From CAZMBI01 sp964564675 (GTDB taxonomy: Bacteria > Pseudomonadota > Alphaproteobacteria > Rickettsiales > UBA3002), in the NCBI GenBank assembly GCA_964564675.1, contig CAZMBI010000005.1, forward strand, positions 43,397 to 107,396: a DNA stretch of 64,000 bases. Direction: 5' to 3'. The number at the start of each line of letters is the position of its first letter. Within the stretch, counting starts at the first letter, position 1. This document shows, in pieces, positions 24,921 to 34,829 of this stretch. The notes under the pieces were generated by a model. The model made no database searches, was not told the DNA's origin, and saw nothing but the letters and a program-made list of their open reading frames with translations. The translations under genes were made by a program, and so were the position numbers.

Positions 24921-27331
24921 AATTCACCCTCTCATGGCTGAAAGATTATTTAGAAACCGACGCCCCGCTTGCGCGCATCACTGAAACACTGACCGCCATC
25001 GGGCTGGAGGTGGAAGCCGTGCACGATCCGGCGGCGGAACTGGCGGATTTCACCGTCGCCCGGATCAGGCAGGCTGAGCCCCACCCTAACGCCGACAAGC
25101 TGCAGGTATGCACCGTTGACAGCGTAGCGGGCGAGCTGGCCATCGTATGCGGCGCCGCCAATGCACGGGCCGGGCTCAAAGTAGCGCTGGCGCCGGTCGG
25201 TGCGGTGATCCCGCATGGCGGGTTCACCATTAAACGCGCCAAAATCCGCGGCGTCGAAAGCTGCGGCATGCTATGCTCCACTGAGGAGTTGGGCCTGGGC
25301 AGCGACGCGCAGGGCATTCTCGAATTACCCGACGACGCGCCGGTGGGGGCGCCGCTGGCGGATGTGATGGGTCTTAATGACCCGGTGATCGACATTGCCA
25401 TCACCCCCAATCGCGGCGATTGCCTGAGCGTATACGGCATTGCCCGCGACCTGGCGGCGGCCGGTTTGGGCACATTGAAGCCGGTGACCGCCCCCCTTTC
25501 GGCGCAAACGGAAGGCGGGACAGTGACCACCACCATCCGCGACACACAGGGTTGCGCCCAGTTTATCGGCACCGTCATTCGCGGCGTGACCAACGGCCCC
25601 GCGCCGGATTGGATGCAACAGCGGCTGAAGGCCGTCGGCCTGCGGCCTATCTCGGCGCTGGTAGATATCACCAACTATATTAATCTGACCTTTGCCCGTC
25701 CGTTGCACGTGTATGATCTCAGCAAGCTCAACGGTGGTATCATCGTCCGCCGGGCCGAAGCGGGCGAGCACATTGAGGCGCTCAACGATAAATCCTACAT
25801 ACTGCAAGGCGGTGAGTGCGTGATCGCCGATGAGGCCGGCGTATTGGGCCTGGGCGGAATTGTCGGCGGCGTGACCAGCAGTGTCACCGAAGCCACCACC
25901 GATATCCTGCTGGAGTGCGCCTGGTTTGACCCCGCACGCATCGCCGAGGCGGGGCGTGCGCATGCCATCGATACCGACGCGCGCTACCGTTTCGAGCGCA
26001 CCGTCGATCCGGGCTTTGTTGCGACCGGCTCGGCCATTGCCGCCGAGCTTATTCAAACCCTGTGCGGCGGCAAGGCTGAAGCGCCGGTTGTCGCCGGCTC
26101 CGCGCCCGACTGGCACCGTGAGATCGGCTTTGACCCGACGCTGGTGACGCGCCTGGGCGGTATCACCATCGCGCCGGAGCGGGTTGCGGCCATTCTGCAA
26201 TCGCTGGGCTTCGCCTTGGCGGCGGAAGGCGGCGACAACGCGGCGAAATCCCCGGCACATGACGAGCCATATACCGTTACCCCGCCCTCCTGGCGACCGG
26301 ATATTGAAGGCCCGGCGGACCTGGTCGAGGAAATCCTGCGGATTCACGGGTATGATGCCGTAGCGCCCGCCCCACTACCCAAACCGGTGCATGCTCGCCA
26401 CGACCCCAAACCGCCTGCCACGCAGCGTCAAGATACCGCGCGCCGGGTGCTGGCCGGGCGCGGCCTGCATGAAACCCATCACTGGGCGTTTATGGATGAG
26501 ACCAAAGCCGCCGCGTTCGGCTTTCGTGATGCAGGGCTGAAACTGGTCAACCCGATCAGCAGCGATCTCAACGTCATGCGCCCCTCGCTGATTCCACACC
26601 TGCTTGATGCCGCCGTACGCAACGCGGCGCGCGGCTTCGAACAGGCCGCTTTGTTTGAAATCGGTCCGCAGTTTGAGGCCGCCAGCCCCGGCGCCCAGCA
26701 GCTGGTCGCCTGCGCGCTGCGCGCCGGTATCGGCGAACCCAAACAATGGTTTAATCAGTCCGGGCAAGCCGTCTCATGGCTTGATGCCAAAGCCGACGCG
26801 CTGGCCGTGCTGGCGGCGCTTGGCGTGCCCGGTGAGCGGCTGCAGGTTGTGCGTGAATCGGCCGAATGGTTTCATCCCGGTCGCAGCGGCAGCCTGAAGC
26901 TCGGGCCGAAAACGTTGCTCGCCCGTTTCGGCGAGCTGCACCCGCTCACCCTGCAGACGTTTGCTTGTGAACAGCCCGTGGTGCTCTGTGAAGTGTTCCT
27001 GGAGGCGGTGCCGGCCAGCCGTAACAAACAAACGGCGCTGATGGTCTCCGACTTTCAGCCGGTAGAGCGTGATTTTGCCTTCGTGGTCGATGAACAGACC
27101 CCGGCGCAGGATTTGCTGCGCGCACTCGCCGGAGTAGACAAACAACTGGTGCAATCGGTACGGCTGTTTGATCTGTATCAGGGCAAAGGCATTGAGCCGG
27201 GCAAGAAATCGCTGGCGATAACCCTGCGCCTGCAGGCTCCCGATCGTACGCTGCGCGATGAGGAAATCGAAGCGGTGAGTAAGAAAGTGATCAACGCCGC
27301 GACGAAGCTCGGCGCGCAATTGCGGGCGTAA
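24917..27331 (+). CDS. pheT: phenylalanine--tRNA ligase beta subunit
   Basis: 804 residues, standard length. Domains: N-terminal tRNA-binding OB domain (about 40-150, HPNADKLQVCTVDS), B3/B4 editing region (about 210-385), B5 (about 405-480, PSWRPDIEGPADLVEEILRI), catalytic-like core, and the FDX-ACB anticodon-binding domain (about 710-803, SDFQPVERDFAFVVD). Translation is probably coupled to pheS through the ATGA overlap. It converges on addB. Confidence 0.97.
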   Translation: MKFTLSWLKDYLETDAPLARITETLTAIGLEVEAVHDPAAELADFTVARIRQAEPHPNADKLQVCTVDSVAGELAIVCGAANARAGLKVALAPVGAVIPHGGFTIKRAKIRGVESCGMLCSTEELGLGSDAQGILELPDDAPVGAPLADVMGLNDPVIDIAITPNRGDCLSVYGIARDLAAAGLGTLKPVTAPLSAQTEGGTVTTTIRDTQGCAQFIGTVIRGVTNGPAPDWMQQRLKAVGLRPISALVDITNYINLTFARPLHVYDLSKLNGGIIVRRAEAGEHIEALNDKSYILQGGECVIADEAGVLGLGGIVGGVTSSVTEATTDILLECAWFDPARIAEAGRAHAIDTDARYRFERTVDPGFVATGSAIAAELIQTLCGGKAEAPVVAGSAPDWHREIGFDPTLVTRLGGITIAPERVAAILQSLGFALAAEGGDNAAKSPAHDEPYTVTPPSWRPDIEGPADLVEEILRIHGYDAVAPAPLPKPVHARHDPKPPATQRQDTARRVLAGRGLHETHHWAFMDETKAAAFGFRDAGLKLVNPISSDLNVMRPSLIPHLLDAAVRNAARGFEQAALFEIGPQFEAASPGAQQLVACALRAGIGEPKQWFNQSGQAVSWLDAKADALAVLAALGVPGERLQVVRESAEWFHPGRSGSLKLGPKTLLARFGELHPLTLQTFACEQPVVLCEVFLEAVPASRNKQTALMVSDFQPVERDFAFVVDEQTPAQDLLRALAGVDKQLVQSVRLFDLYQGKGIEPGKKSLAITLRLQAPDRTLRDEEIEAVSKKVINAATKLGAQLRA

Positions 27332-27355
27332 CCAATCGAGCCCGCCTGCACCTGA

Positions 27356-30115
27356 CTATCCCCACTCCGCCACCCGCTCCAAATGGGCATAATCGCTGAA
27401 AGCCGGCGCATAAGCCGGGTTGGGTATGGCATAAAAAGGCTGCGCCGCCTGCGCGTACTGTTGGGCAAACTGGGAGATTCCGGCCTCGTAGTATGCCATC
27501 AGCGCGTCAATCTTTTTCAGCGTCGCCTCTTCCGGCTGTTTGGTCCCCGATCCGAGCTTTAAGTAAGTGAGCTCACTGACGGTAAGCCCGCTTTGCTGAC
27601 GCAGCAACAGCCCCAGCAGCGGCAGCTGGCCGCCATAGCCCAGTTCAACGGTTTGAAGTGTCGGCACCTGCCCGGTTTTATAATCGATAATCCGCGCCTC
27701 ATCGCCGCTGCGCTCCAGCCGGTCGATCTGCCCGTAAAGCGTCAGCGTTCCAACCCGGCCGTGCACGGGTTCCTCAGGCATCACCGCCTCACATCCCTCA
27801 CGGCGCTTTGCTTCCAGGGCAACGATCCACTCACCCATCTGGTGAATGCGCGTGGTCCAAAACAGTGTGACCAGCGGCCACTCGCTATAGTCGCGCAGCA
27901 CCGCGCGCGCACAGTCTTCAAATCCTGAGCGGTTCAGCCGGGCGGGATCGTCATTGACGGCATGCACGAAGCGTTCCCAGATGCGGTGAATGATCGAGCC
28001 GCGCAGGGCGGCATCGGGCGGCTGGTCAAGCGGCTCCAATGGCGTCAGCTTGAGGATATGTTTGGCATAAATGGCATACGGGTCGCGCAGCCACAGCTCC
28101 ATATCGCTGATGGAAACGCGCGCCGGCCGCACAGCGGCGGGCGGACACGGCGCCGGGCGCGGCGGGCGCGGTTGCGCCGGCGCGGCCTCGTCGGCGCGCA
28201 GCGCAGCCAGCGGTGCGGGCGTGGGGCCCTCGTGCCGGTAGATACCCGCCATGGCGTCGTAGCGTTCCAGCCAGCGGGCGGGCAATACCTGCGTGCCCTG
28301 ACGGCGTTGCGCGGCCAGCAAATACACCTCCGCACCAGCGGCCTGCATCAAAAAATCATACGCCTGCAGGCCGATACCGGCCTCGGCAGGGGGCAGGCCA
28401 AGCGGCTCGCGCATAGGAGCCGGTATGGCATAGCTATCGCTATGCGCGCGCGGCCAGGTGCCTTCATTGAGCCCGGCAAGCACCACCCGGTCATAGCGGA
28501 GCAGGCGCGCCTCCAGCGGGCTGAGCAGGTGAATGGCCGCCTCACCTTCCTCGATTTGCGGATGCAGGGCCAGTGCCTGGCTGAGCAGACCGGATATCTG
28601 CGCCGGCTCCACCGTACCTAGCCAGGCGAGGCTGGCCTGCACGTCAGGCCACAGGGTCTGCCAGCTTTCATCCTCTTGCAACCGGCCCCGGCTTAAGCTG
28701 TCGGCTGCCTGCATCAGCGCATCGAGCAAATGCTCAGCCGACGCGCTGCGGCGTGAAAATAGCTCGGCCAGCGGCTCAAGACTCATATGCCAGTGCGCAA
28801 TCAGCGCACGCTGCGCCTCGGCAATGTCTTCCTGCGCCGCCAGCCGGGCCAGCGCCAGCCGCCACGGCAGGCGCGGCTGCAAACCACGCGCGATGCGGGT
28901 TTCAAGCGTGTGCCGGGTCGCCGCCTGCAGCGTCTCCTCGGCCGGCGTGTGGCAGAACGGGTCCTGCAGCATGGCGAGCAAGGCCGCCGGATCCTCCGGC
29001 CGGGTGGCGGCTTCCGCCAGCGACAGCAGCAGGCGCATGGCGGGCAGATGCGCGGCGGAACGCCCGACCGCGCTGCTATAAGGGATATGATGCGTAGCCA
29101 GCAAAGCCCGTACCCGCCGAATAAGTGCACTGTCCGGGCTGACCAGCGCCGCCCTTTGCCCACTGTCAGCGGCTTCACTGAGCAGTTGCGCGCTGAGCGC
29201 CGCCTCTTCACGCTCATTTACGAGGTCGATGCGCTGAATCGGCGCCGGCGGCCGGGGGCGCGCCGCCCACTCACGCGAAAGCGGCGCCGGGGCCATGGCA
29301 TCGAGCCAGTCGACAAAGACCGTATTATCTCGCGGCCCGCCCGCTTCCTCGATCTCCCACGGCTGGCGGGCAAGGCACGCCAACAACCGCTTAAAGGGAT
29401 ATTGCGGATGATCCGGCCCCATCGTCTCCCAGCTTTGTGGTGCACGCCGCGTATCAAGCCCTTGCAAGACCACCCGCCCCTGCGGCAGCTGGCTGATAAC
29501 GGCCAGCAACCCGGCGGTGGCGGTCTGCGCGCCGGTGGAGCCGGCGGCGATAACCGGATAATCCGGCGGGTTTTCCCGCCAGTGATGCGCCACGGTATGC
29601 GTAATCCGGTTGCGCCGGGCCAGCGGCGACAGCTGTCCCTCCCAGAAGCACGCCAGATGCAACAGGGCAGCGATCGTACGCTGCGCATGGGTGCTGAAAC
29701 GCGTCAACGACAGCGTGTCAAGCCGGCTTAGCGGCACCTCCTCACGGTCCAACTCATCAAGCTGCGCCAGCAGCTGGCCGGCGAAGCGGGCCGCCTGCTC
29801 CATCGAACGCAAGGGTAAATCAAGCGACTCGCGCAGCCGCCACAGCTCGGCGGCGCTTTGCATCAGTCGCCGGCCGCCGCTAATCGCCGGAGGGATGACC
29901 TCAAGGCTGGCGGACAGCGCCTGATCGCGTCCGCTCATAGTGTATGCGCCGATATCACCAATCGGGCAGATATGCACATCGCTGACCGCCAGGCGCGCGC
30001 GCAAGCGATCGGCCGTACGCCGGTTGGGCAGCAGCACCAGACTGCCCGCGGGCACCAGTGGCACCAGTTCGGCTAAAAAATCCCGTTCGGGACAGATTGT
30101 GATCAACGAGCCCAT
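27356..30115 (-). CDS. addB: double-strand break repair protein AddB
   Basis: 919 residues, close to alphaproteobacterial AddB (about 990). An inactivated helicase-like N-terminal region begins VPAGSLVLLPNRRTADRLRA; a nuclease domain of the PD-(D/E)xK type lies at the C terminus: LRGSIIHRIWERFVHA (about 720), GQIDRLERSGDEARIIDYKTG (about 790-815). AddAB resects DNA ends for RecA loading. addA, normally the direct neighbour, is not in the window. Upstream is the unknown 460-residue gene, same strand. Confidence 0.88.
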   Translation of the reverse strand: MGSLITICPERDFLAELVPLVPAGSLVLLPNRRTADRLRARLAVSDVHICPIGDIGAYTMSGRDQALSASLEVIPPAISGGRRLMQSAAELWRLRESLDLPLRSMEQAARFAGQLLAQLDELDREEVPLSRLDTLSLTRFSTHAQRTIAALLHLACFWEGQLSPLARRNRITHTVAHHWRENPPDYPVIAAGSTGAQTATAGLLAVISQLPQGRVVLQGLDTRRAPQSWETMGPDHPQYPFKRLLACLARQPWEIEEAGGPRDNTVFVDWLDAMAPAPLSREWAARPRPPAPIQRIDLVNEREEAALSAQLLSEAADSGQRAALVSPDSALIRRVRALLATHHIPYSSAVGRSAAHLPAMRLLLSLAEAATRPEDPAALLAMLQDPFCHTPAEETLQAATRHTLETRIARGLQPRLPWRLALARLAAQEDIAEAQRALIAHWHMSLEPLAELFSRRSASAEHLLDALMQAADSLSRGRLQEDESWQTLWPDVQASLAWLGTVEPAQISGLLSQALALHPQIEEGEAAIHLLSPLEARLLRYDRVVLAGLNEGTWPRAHSDSYAIPAPMREPLGLPPAEAGIGLQAYDFLMQAAGAEVYLLAAQRRQGTQVLPARWLERYDAMAGIYRHEGPTPAPLAALRADEAAPAQPRPPRPAPCPPAAVRPARVSISDMELWLRDPYAIYAKHILKLTPLEPLDQPPDAALRGSIIHRIWERFVHAVNDDPARLNRSGFEDCARAVLRDYSEWPLVTLFWTTRIHQMGEWIVALEAKRREGCEAVMPEEPVHGRVGTLTLYGQIDRLERSGDEARIIDYKTGQVPTLQTVELGYGGQLPLLGLLLRQQSGLTVSELTYLKLGSGTKQPEEATLKKIDALMAYYEAGISQFAQQYAQAAQPFYAIPNPAYAPAFSDYAHLERVAEWG

Positions 30116-30206
30116 GAAACTATGCGTAATATAATGCTATAGGTATAATAACTTACCTGATAAAGGGCAAAGCCCGATTGCCGGGAATGTTGCGGCGAAA
30201 CAGGCC

Positions 30207-31589
30207 CTAACGCCCGAGACCCGTCCCGCGTTCTTTTTCGTTCAGACGCTCAAGCAACTGCTCGTTATTGGTGATAATCTGCTCGGCCTGCGGCGGTGGC
30301 GGGTTTTCTCCGCCTGAGGGTTTGCCCTTAGCCCAGTTTTCAAGCCTGGTGAAAAAATTGTCATACAGTTTAGACCACGGATCAGCCACCAGCGGAATCA
30401 GGAAAAAAAGCGTGACCGCCCCGCCCTCGCGCCAGATATTTTTGGGGATGTCGCGCGCTGATTTAATGTCGGGAAACGGCCCGCCCAGCCACATATAAGC
30501 ATGGCGAAACTTAAAGGCGGTGTAAGCCGAAATTCCCACCGAGGTCGGCAGCACGCGGCGGAACAGGAAGCGCCCGATGCTCGGCTCGTCGGTGAAAAAG
30601 CCAAACACCTTATCGTCACTGTCCGGTTTGTCCACTTTGCCTTCGCGTTGATATTCCTCGCTGAAACGCGCCACCATACGGCGACGCTCCTGCGGCTGAT
30701 CATCTTCCAGCGAGACCGTGGCTTCCGATACGCCCGGTTTGGGATTGATATTGTTAGGGTCGCCCTGCCACAGATTGCGGCGCAATTGCACATCCTTGTA
30801 CAAACGGTCCCCCAGTTCGAAAAACAGGCTGTAGCCGATGGTATTGATCGCCGCCTGATGCACGAAACGCGCGTTGGGATTGAAAATAAGGTTTTTCATG
30901 AACTTCACACGCGAGCCGCTCTTCGCCGCCGCCTGAATATTTTCCATCTTATTCCATTTCAGCTCTTCCGGCAGGCTGGCGACATTAAACGAGCTGGTAA
31001 TATAGCCCAAAACGATGGCGGCAAGCGGGGTGGAGTTAAATTCCGCCGGGGCCACTTCGCGGATTTTATTGCCTAGATCCGTCCAGTAATACTGGGTTTT
31101 TTCAATGGTCTGGGCCTGCGTATCATCCGGGTCGAACAATTGCTGCTTGGTCCATGCGCCCAGCTTGCTCACACCGCGATAAAAGCTGAAACTCGATGCA
31201 ATCATCGCTGAGGCGCGCACCGGGCCGGAGGCGGCGAATTTGCCGATATTGCGGCCGGTAACTTCTTTCCACGCCGAGCCGGCGGCCTGCCCCGCCTTTT
31301 CCAGCGCCTCGCCCTGCTCGGTCAGCTTGAGCATGCCCCAGAAGGTCACCGGCATTGATACGCCATAGGGTACGGCGGCGGCCACCGAACGCAGCACCTG
31401 ATAGCCGGTATAGCCGACGGGATTGGCAGTGATATCCTTGTTGCGGTGAATCCACTGGCCAATCGATACCGCCCACGGCCCCGGCGCCGGCCGTTCGGGC
31501 GCGGGCACAGGCACCGCCCCCGTCGCCACGTCGGAGGGATTGGGTGCCTCGCGGTTCAACTGGTCGGTCTTTTGCATTATGCTAATCAT
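30207..31589 (-). CDS. large membrane-associated protein of unknown function
   Basis: 460 residues from ATG 31589 (ATG 31577 is an equal alternative; a longer frame from 31721 adds a Cys/His-rich stretch that looks non-coding). The N terminus is Pro/Ala-rich. Candidate membrane or amphipathic segments: SVAAAVPYGVSMPVTFWGML (about 70-90), FNSTPLAAIVLGYITSSFNV (about 190), FLFRRVLPTSVGISAYTAF (about 355), GGAVTLFFLIPLVADPW (about 400). A charged region (QERRRMVARFSEEYQREGK) and a Pro-rich, Gln/Glu-rich tail follow. I recognise no domain or catalytic motif. It is divergent from trpS. Confidence 0.65.
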   Translation of the reverse strand: MISIMQKTDQLNREAPNPSDVATGAVPVPAPERPAPGPWAVSIGQWIHRNKDITANPVGYTGYQVLRSVAAAVPYGVSMPVTFWGMLKLTEQGEALEKAGQAAGSAWKEVTGRNIGKFAASGPVRASAMIASSFSFYRGVSKLGAWTKQQLFDPDDTQAQTIEKTQYYWTDLGNKIREVAPAEFNSTPLAAIVLGYITSSFNVASLPEELKWNKMENIQAAAKSGSRVKFMKNLIFNPNARFVHQAAINTIGYSLFFELGDRLYKDVQLRRNLWQGDPNNINPKPGVSEATVSLEDDQPQERRRMVARFSEEYQREGKVDKPDSDDKVFGFFTDEPSIGRFLFRRVLPTSVGISAYTAFKFRHAYMWLGGPFPDIKSARDIPKNIWREGGAVTLFFLIPLVADPWSKLYDNFFTRLENWAKGKPSGGENPPPPQAEQIITNNEQLLERLNEKERGTGLGR

Positions 31590-31801
31590 AGCCGGCGCAT
31601 CCCGTTTGGAGGATGACAGTTTGATGAAATCTGGCGCTGTTTTCCTATGGAAATGAGCATCTTGTGCGGCGCAGCAATGCGGTGATTTGGTGGGATGACA
31701 CAGCGGCGCGAACGCCATCATATCCTGCTACTGACTGCATCGATTGCAGGTGGCCCAGGATTTTATTGTGTGCCCTAAGCAAACCGCTTATAACCCGATC
31801 C

Positions 31802-32833
31802 ATGAACCGCATCCTCTCGGGTATACAGCCCACCGGCCATTTGCACCTGGGCAACTATCTCGGCGCCATCCGCCCGTGGGTGCGCATGCAGGCCGATTAT
31901 GACTGCCTGTTCATGCTGGCCGACTTGCACGCCATCACCGTGGCGCAAGAGCCGGCCGCGCTGCAGGCGGCCACGCGTGAGACGGCGGCAGCCTATATCG
32001 CCTGCGGTATCGACCCGGCGCACAGCATTATTTTCCCGCAGTCGGCGATTGCCGCGCATTCCGAACTGGCGTGGATTCTCAACTGCCATACGCCGATGGG
32101 CTGGCTGTTTCGTATGACGCAGTTCAAGGATAAAGCGCCGATCAAAAAGGCGGAGCTGATCGACGGCAAGCTCGAACTGGTGTTTAAGGAACAGCAGAAT
32201 CTGGGCCTGCTCAGCTATCCGGTCCTGCAGGCGGCGGATATTCTGATTTATCAGGCCAGCCATGTCCCGGTGGGTGAAGACCAGAAGCAGCATATCGAAC
32301 TGGCGCGCGATATTGCCGGGGCCTTCAACCGCGCCTATGACACCGAGTTCTTCCCCCTGCCCGAGCCGGTGATTCAGCGAGACGCGGCGCGCATCATGTC
32401 GCTGCGCGACGGCAGCAAAAAGATGAGCAAATCGGACACATCGGATTATGCGCGCATCAACCTGACCGACGATGCCGATATGATCGCCAAAAAATTCAAG
32501 AAGGCAACCTCAGACTCGCAAAGCGGCATCAGCTATGCGCCGGACATACGCCCGGAAGCGTCCAACCTGCTGCAAATCTTCGCAGGACTGACCGATCGCA
32601 GCATCGAGGATGTACAGGCCGAATATGCCGACAGCAGCTTTTCCACCTTCAAACAGCACCTGGCGGCGGCGGCGGTGGAGCATCTTGCGCCGATTGCGCA
32701 ACGCACGCGGGAGCTGCTGGACGACCCGGGGCAACTGGATACCATCCTGCGGTGCAATGCCGAACGCGCTGCTGCTATCGCCGAGCCAACCTTATCCGAA
32801 GTGCGCAGACTGATAGGTTTTATCCGGCTTTAG
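31802..32833 (+). CDS. trpS: tryptophan--tRNA ligase
   Basis: 343 residues, class I aminoacyl-tRNA synthetase. The HIGH-type motif is in GIQPTGHLHLGNYLG (about 7-21) and the KMSKS motif in GSKKMSKSD (about 201-209). QAADILIYQASHVPVGEDQ is also diagnostic. ATG 31802 starts exactly at the conserved MNRILSG; the longer frame from 31664 is rejected. Confidence 0.97.
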   Translation: MNRILSGIQPTGHLHLGNYLGAIRPWVRMQADYDCLFMLADLHAITVAQEPAALQAATRETAAAYIACGIDPAHSIIFPQSAIAAHSELAWILNCHTPMGWLFRMTQFKDKAPIKKAELIDGKLELVFKEQQNLGLLSYPVLQAADILIYQASHVPVGEDQKQHIELARDIAGAFNRAYDTEFFPLPEPVIQRDAARIMSLRDGSKKMSKSDTSDYARINLTDDADMIAKKFKKATSDSQSGISYAPDIRPEASNLLQIFAGLTDRSIEDVQAEYADSSFSTFKQHLAAAAVEHLAPIAQRTRELLDDPGQLDTILRCNAERAAAIAEPTLSEVRRLIGFIRL

Positions 32834-32922
32834 GCTCGGTGGCGGCCTCGCTCGGATATCTAGCGGGCGCAGCATGACGAATCAGTTGTTTTCCGCGCCC
32901 GTAAGCGACTATAGTAATTTGT

Positions 32923-33585
32923 ATGCATGTGGCATTTCGTATTGTTGTTAATCTCTCCCGTAAAATCTGGCGTCATGTATGGTATCCGCTGACCTGGGTA
33001 TGGCAGCGGATTTTCAGCATTACGGTGACGCTGGGCTTTGCCTATCTGCTGTGGGTGTTTTTCAGCGGCGAGGAGCGCCCGGAGCGCAGCACGCGCCCGC
33101 CACTTCCCGATATTACGGCGCAGCAAACCGGCGCTGCGTCGCCGAACCCCGGCAAAGAGGTGGATTATGACGGCCCCATCGACCCGGTTTTGAAACGGCA
33201 GGACGGTAACAGTATTTTTTCGGAGGACTTACTGCCTAAAATGACCGCCCAGGAGCTGCGTCAATACAGCATGCACTATTATTATGCCTTGCGCACCATG
33301 CCCGACGGCGAGACCTATACGTGGGATTTCTATAATATCAAAGGCAAGCTGACGCTGACCGGCACCTTCACCAATAATCTCGGCGATACCTGCCGGCGTT
33401 TCGAGGAGGTGCTGAAGGTGCATGAAGTGGAGCAGGCCATCACCGGCATGGGCTGCAAAAAACGCGGCGGCGGCTGGTGCAAGTTGCGCCCAACCAGCAC
33501 GCCGGCGTGCGATCTGGGGCGCAAAGGCGGCATCGGCGCCTGGTGGATGGATACTAAGCGCTCTATTACCGACCTATTTCGCTAG
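32923..33585 (+). CDS. membrane-anchored protein with surface-antigen-like C-terminal domain
   Basis: 220 residues. Short basic N terminus and one membrane helix (about 25-46, IFSITVTLGFAYLLWVFFSG), then a Pro-rich periplasmic linker. The C-terminal part (about 110-200) has YTWDFYNIKGKLTLTGTF, an aromatic/Gly pattern, and cysteine pairs in GDTCRRFEE, GMGCKKRGGGWCKL and TPACDL, resembling the C-terminal domain of 17 kDa surface antigens (CREF.....G..GxACR..DG.W). Homology is suggestive only; function unknown. Confidence 0.6.
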   Translation: MHVAFRIVVNLSRKIWRHVWYPLTWVWQRIFSITVTLGFAYLLWVFFSGEERPERSTRPPLPDITAQQTGAASPNPGKEVDYDGPIDPVLKRQDGNSIFSEDLLPKMTAQELRQYSMHYYYALRTMPDGETYTWDFYNIKGKLTLTGTFTNNLGDTCRRFEEVLKVHEVEQAITGMGCKKRGGGWCKLRPTSTPACDLGRKGGIGAWWMDTKRSITDLFR

Positions 33586-33983
33586 CCGCGCTTCATTTTA
33601 GCGGGTGATTTCAATAGCATCGCCACAAAACAAATGATCACCGTATACAGATACGGCACCACCGGCAGCGCCTTTTTATTTTCGGCAAAAAACGGTGACT
33701 CAAGAAACAGAGCATAGATATCGGGTACGAGGTAAAAATAAGCCAGCCCGGCCACGCCCAGTGCCAGCACAAGAATCTGCACCCAGTTGATCCGGATCGC
33801 ATAGCTGCTGATCAGGATGATGAAATACGAGCCCAGCGCCCACAAGATATAAAAAGCCTGCGACTCCCACCACGACAGCGGGCGGCCTGCCCCCTCGCCG
33901 GTGGCAAAGATATACAGGCTGTACGCCGGCGCGGCGATTGCCGCCAGCCGCAACAGCCATAATGCGTAGCGTTTCGCTCCCAT
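33582..33983 (-). CDS. four-helix membrane protein of unknown function
   Basis: 133 residues, almost entirely hydrophobic, with about four membrane helices (WLLRLAAIAAPAYSLYIF, ILWALGSYFIILISSYAI, ILVLALGVAGLAYFYLVP, PYLYTVIICFVAMLL) and a basic C terminus. No family recognised. It converges with the preceding gene (4-base overlap of ends) and follows the uracil-DNA glycosylase gene closely. Confidence 0.6.
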   Translation of the reverse strand: MGAKRYALWLLRLAAIAAPAYSLYIFATGEGAGRPLSWWESQAFYILWALGSYFIILISSYAIRINWVQILVLALGVAGLAYFYLVPDIYALFLESPFFAENKKALPVVPYLYTVIICFVAMLLKSPAKMKRG

Positions 33984-33993
33984 GGTTTCCCTT

Positions 33994-34629
33994 TTACGTT
34001 AGATGCATCTTAGCCATTGCGAAGACGGCTTCAATCATTGCCAAACTCACCCGGCCGGTATTGATGTTGTATCGTGAACAGTGATAGCTATTCAGCAACA
34101 CCTGCCGGCGTGCAGCCAGGGTATGGGTTGCCCCGTGCGCGAAAGGATGAGCCGATGGTTTGAGTTGCAGGGCTTTTAACACCGCCTGGTGGCTAATGCG
34201 CCCCAGCGAGACGATCGCTTTCAGCTGCGGCATAGCCGCGATTTCCGCGCGCAAAAACCCATTGCATTGGGTGATTTCACTCGTCTCCGGCTTATTGCCC
34301 GGCGGCACGCAGCGCACAGCATTGGTGATCCGGCAATTCAGCAGCTCAAGCCCGTCTGCGGCATGGCGTTCATACGCACCGCGGGCAAACCCCTGCGCCT
34401 GCAGCGCGGCATACAATACGTCACCGGCATAATCATTGGTAAATGGCCGGCCGGTGGCATTCGCCCCCTTTAGCCCCGGCGCCAACCCCACCACCAGCAA
34501 CTGGGCCTCCAGCGAGCCAAAAGCGGGGACCGCGCCGTTATAAAATGACGGGTATGTGTTGCGGTTTTCCTCGCGGAAGCGAACCAGACGCGGGCAGGCA
34601 GGGCAATCAACAGACGGCGAATGCAACAT
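33994..34629 (-). CDS. uracil-DNA glycosylase, family 5 (UDGb-like)
   Basis: 211 residues from ATG 34629. N-terminal CPACPRL cysteines with two later cysteines (NCRITNAVRC) form the likely 4Fe-4S site. Motif A is GLAPGLKGANATGRPF, where family 5 enzymes lack the catalytic Asn/Asp seen in other families; motif B is HCSRYNINTGRVS near the C terminus. Removes uracil and other deaminated bases from DNA. A TTG at 34665 is in frame but lacks support. Confidence 0.88.
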   Translation of the reverse strand: MLHSPSVDCPACPRLVRFREENRNTYPSFYNGAVPAFGSLEAQLLVVGLAPGLKGANATGRPFTNDYAGDVLYAALQAQGFARGAYERHAADGLELLNCRITNAVRCVPPGNKPETSEITQCNGFLRAEIAAMPQLKAIVSLGRISHQAVLKALQLKPSAHPFAHGATHTLAARRQVLLNSYHCSRYNINTGRVSLAMIEAVFAMAKMHLT

Positions 34630-34829
34630 GGGATATGGGGTATTCGTTCTGCCGGGCTTTTGCAAGCGTCTCCCACTTGCGACACCGCCCCGCCTCAGCC
34701 TTTACAGACGCCTTGATAGAGCCGGCGCGGCAGCATATTAACCATTTGCTAACCCATCTGGGATAGAATTTAGGCGATTTTTCATTTATAAAATCCAAAA
34801 AAACCCCTCTCGCATAAGGAAATCAGCCC

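Noticed and set aside
25325..26347. 340-codon open frame antisense to pheT
   Set aside because: Same reasons: complete overlap with a well-supported gene and Arg/Gly/Asp-rich nonsense composition.
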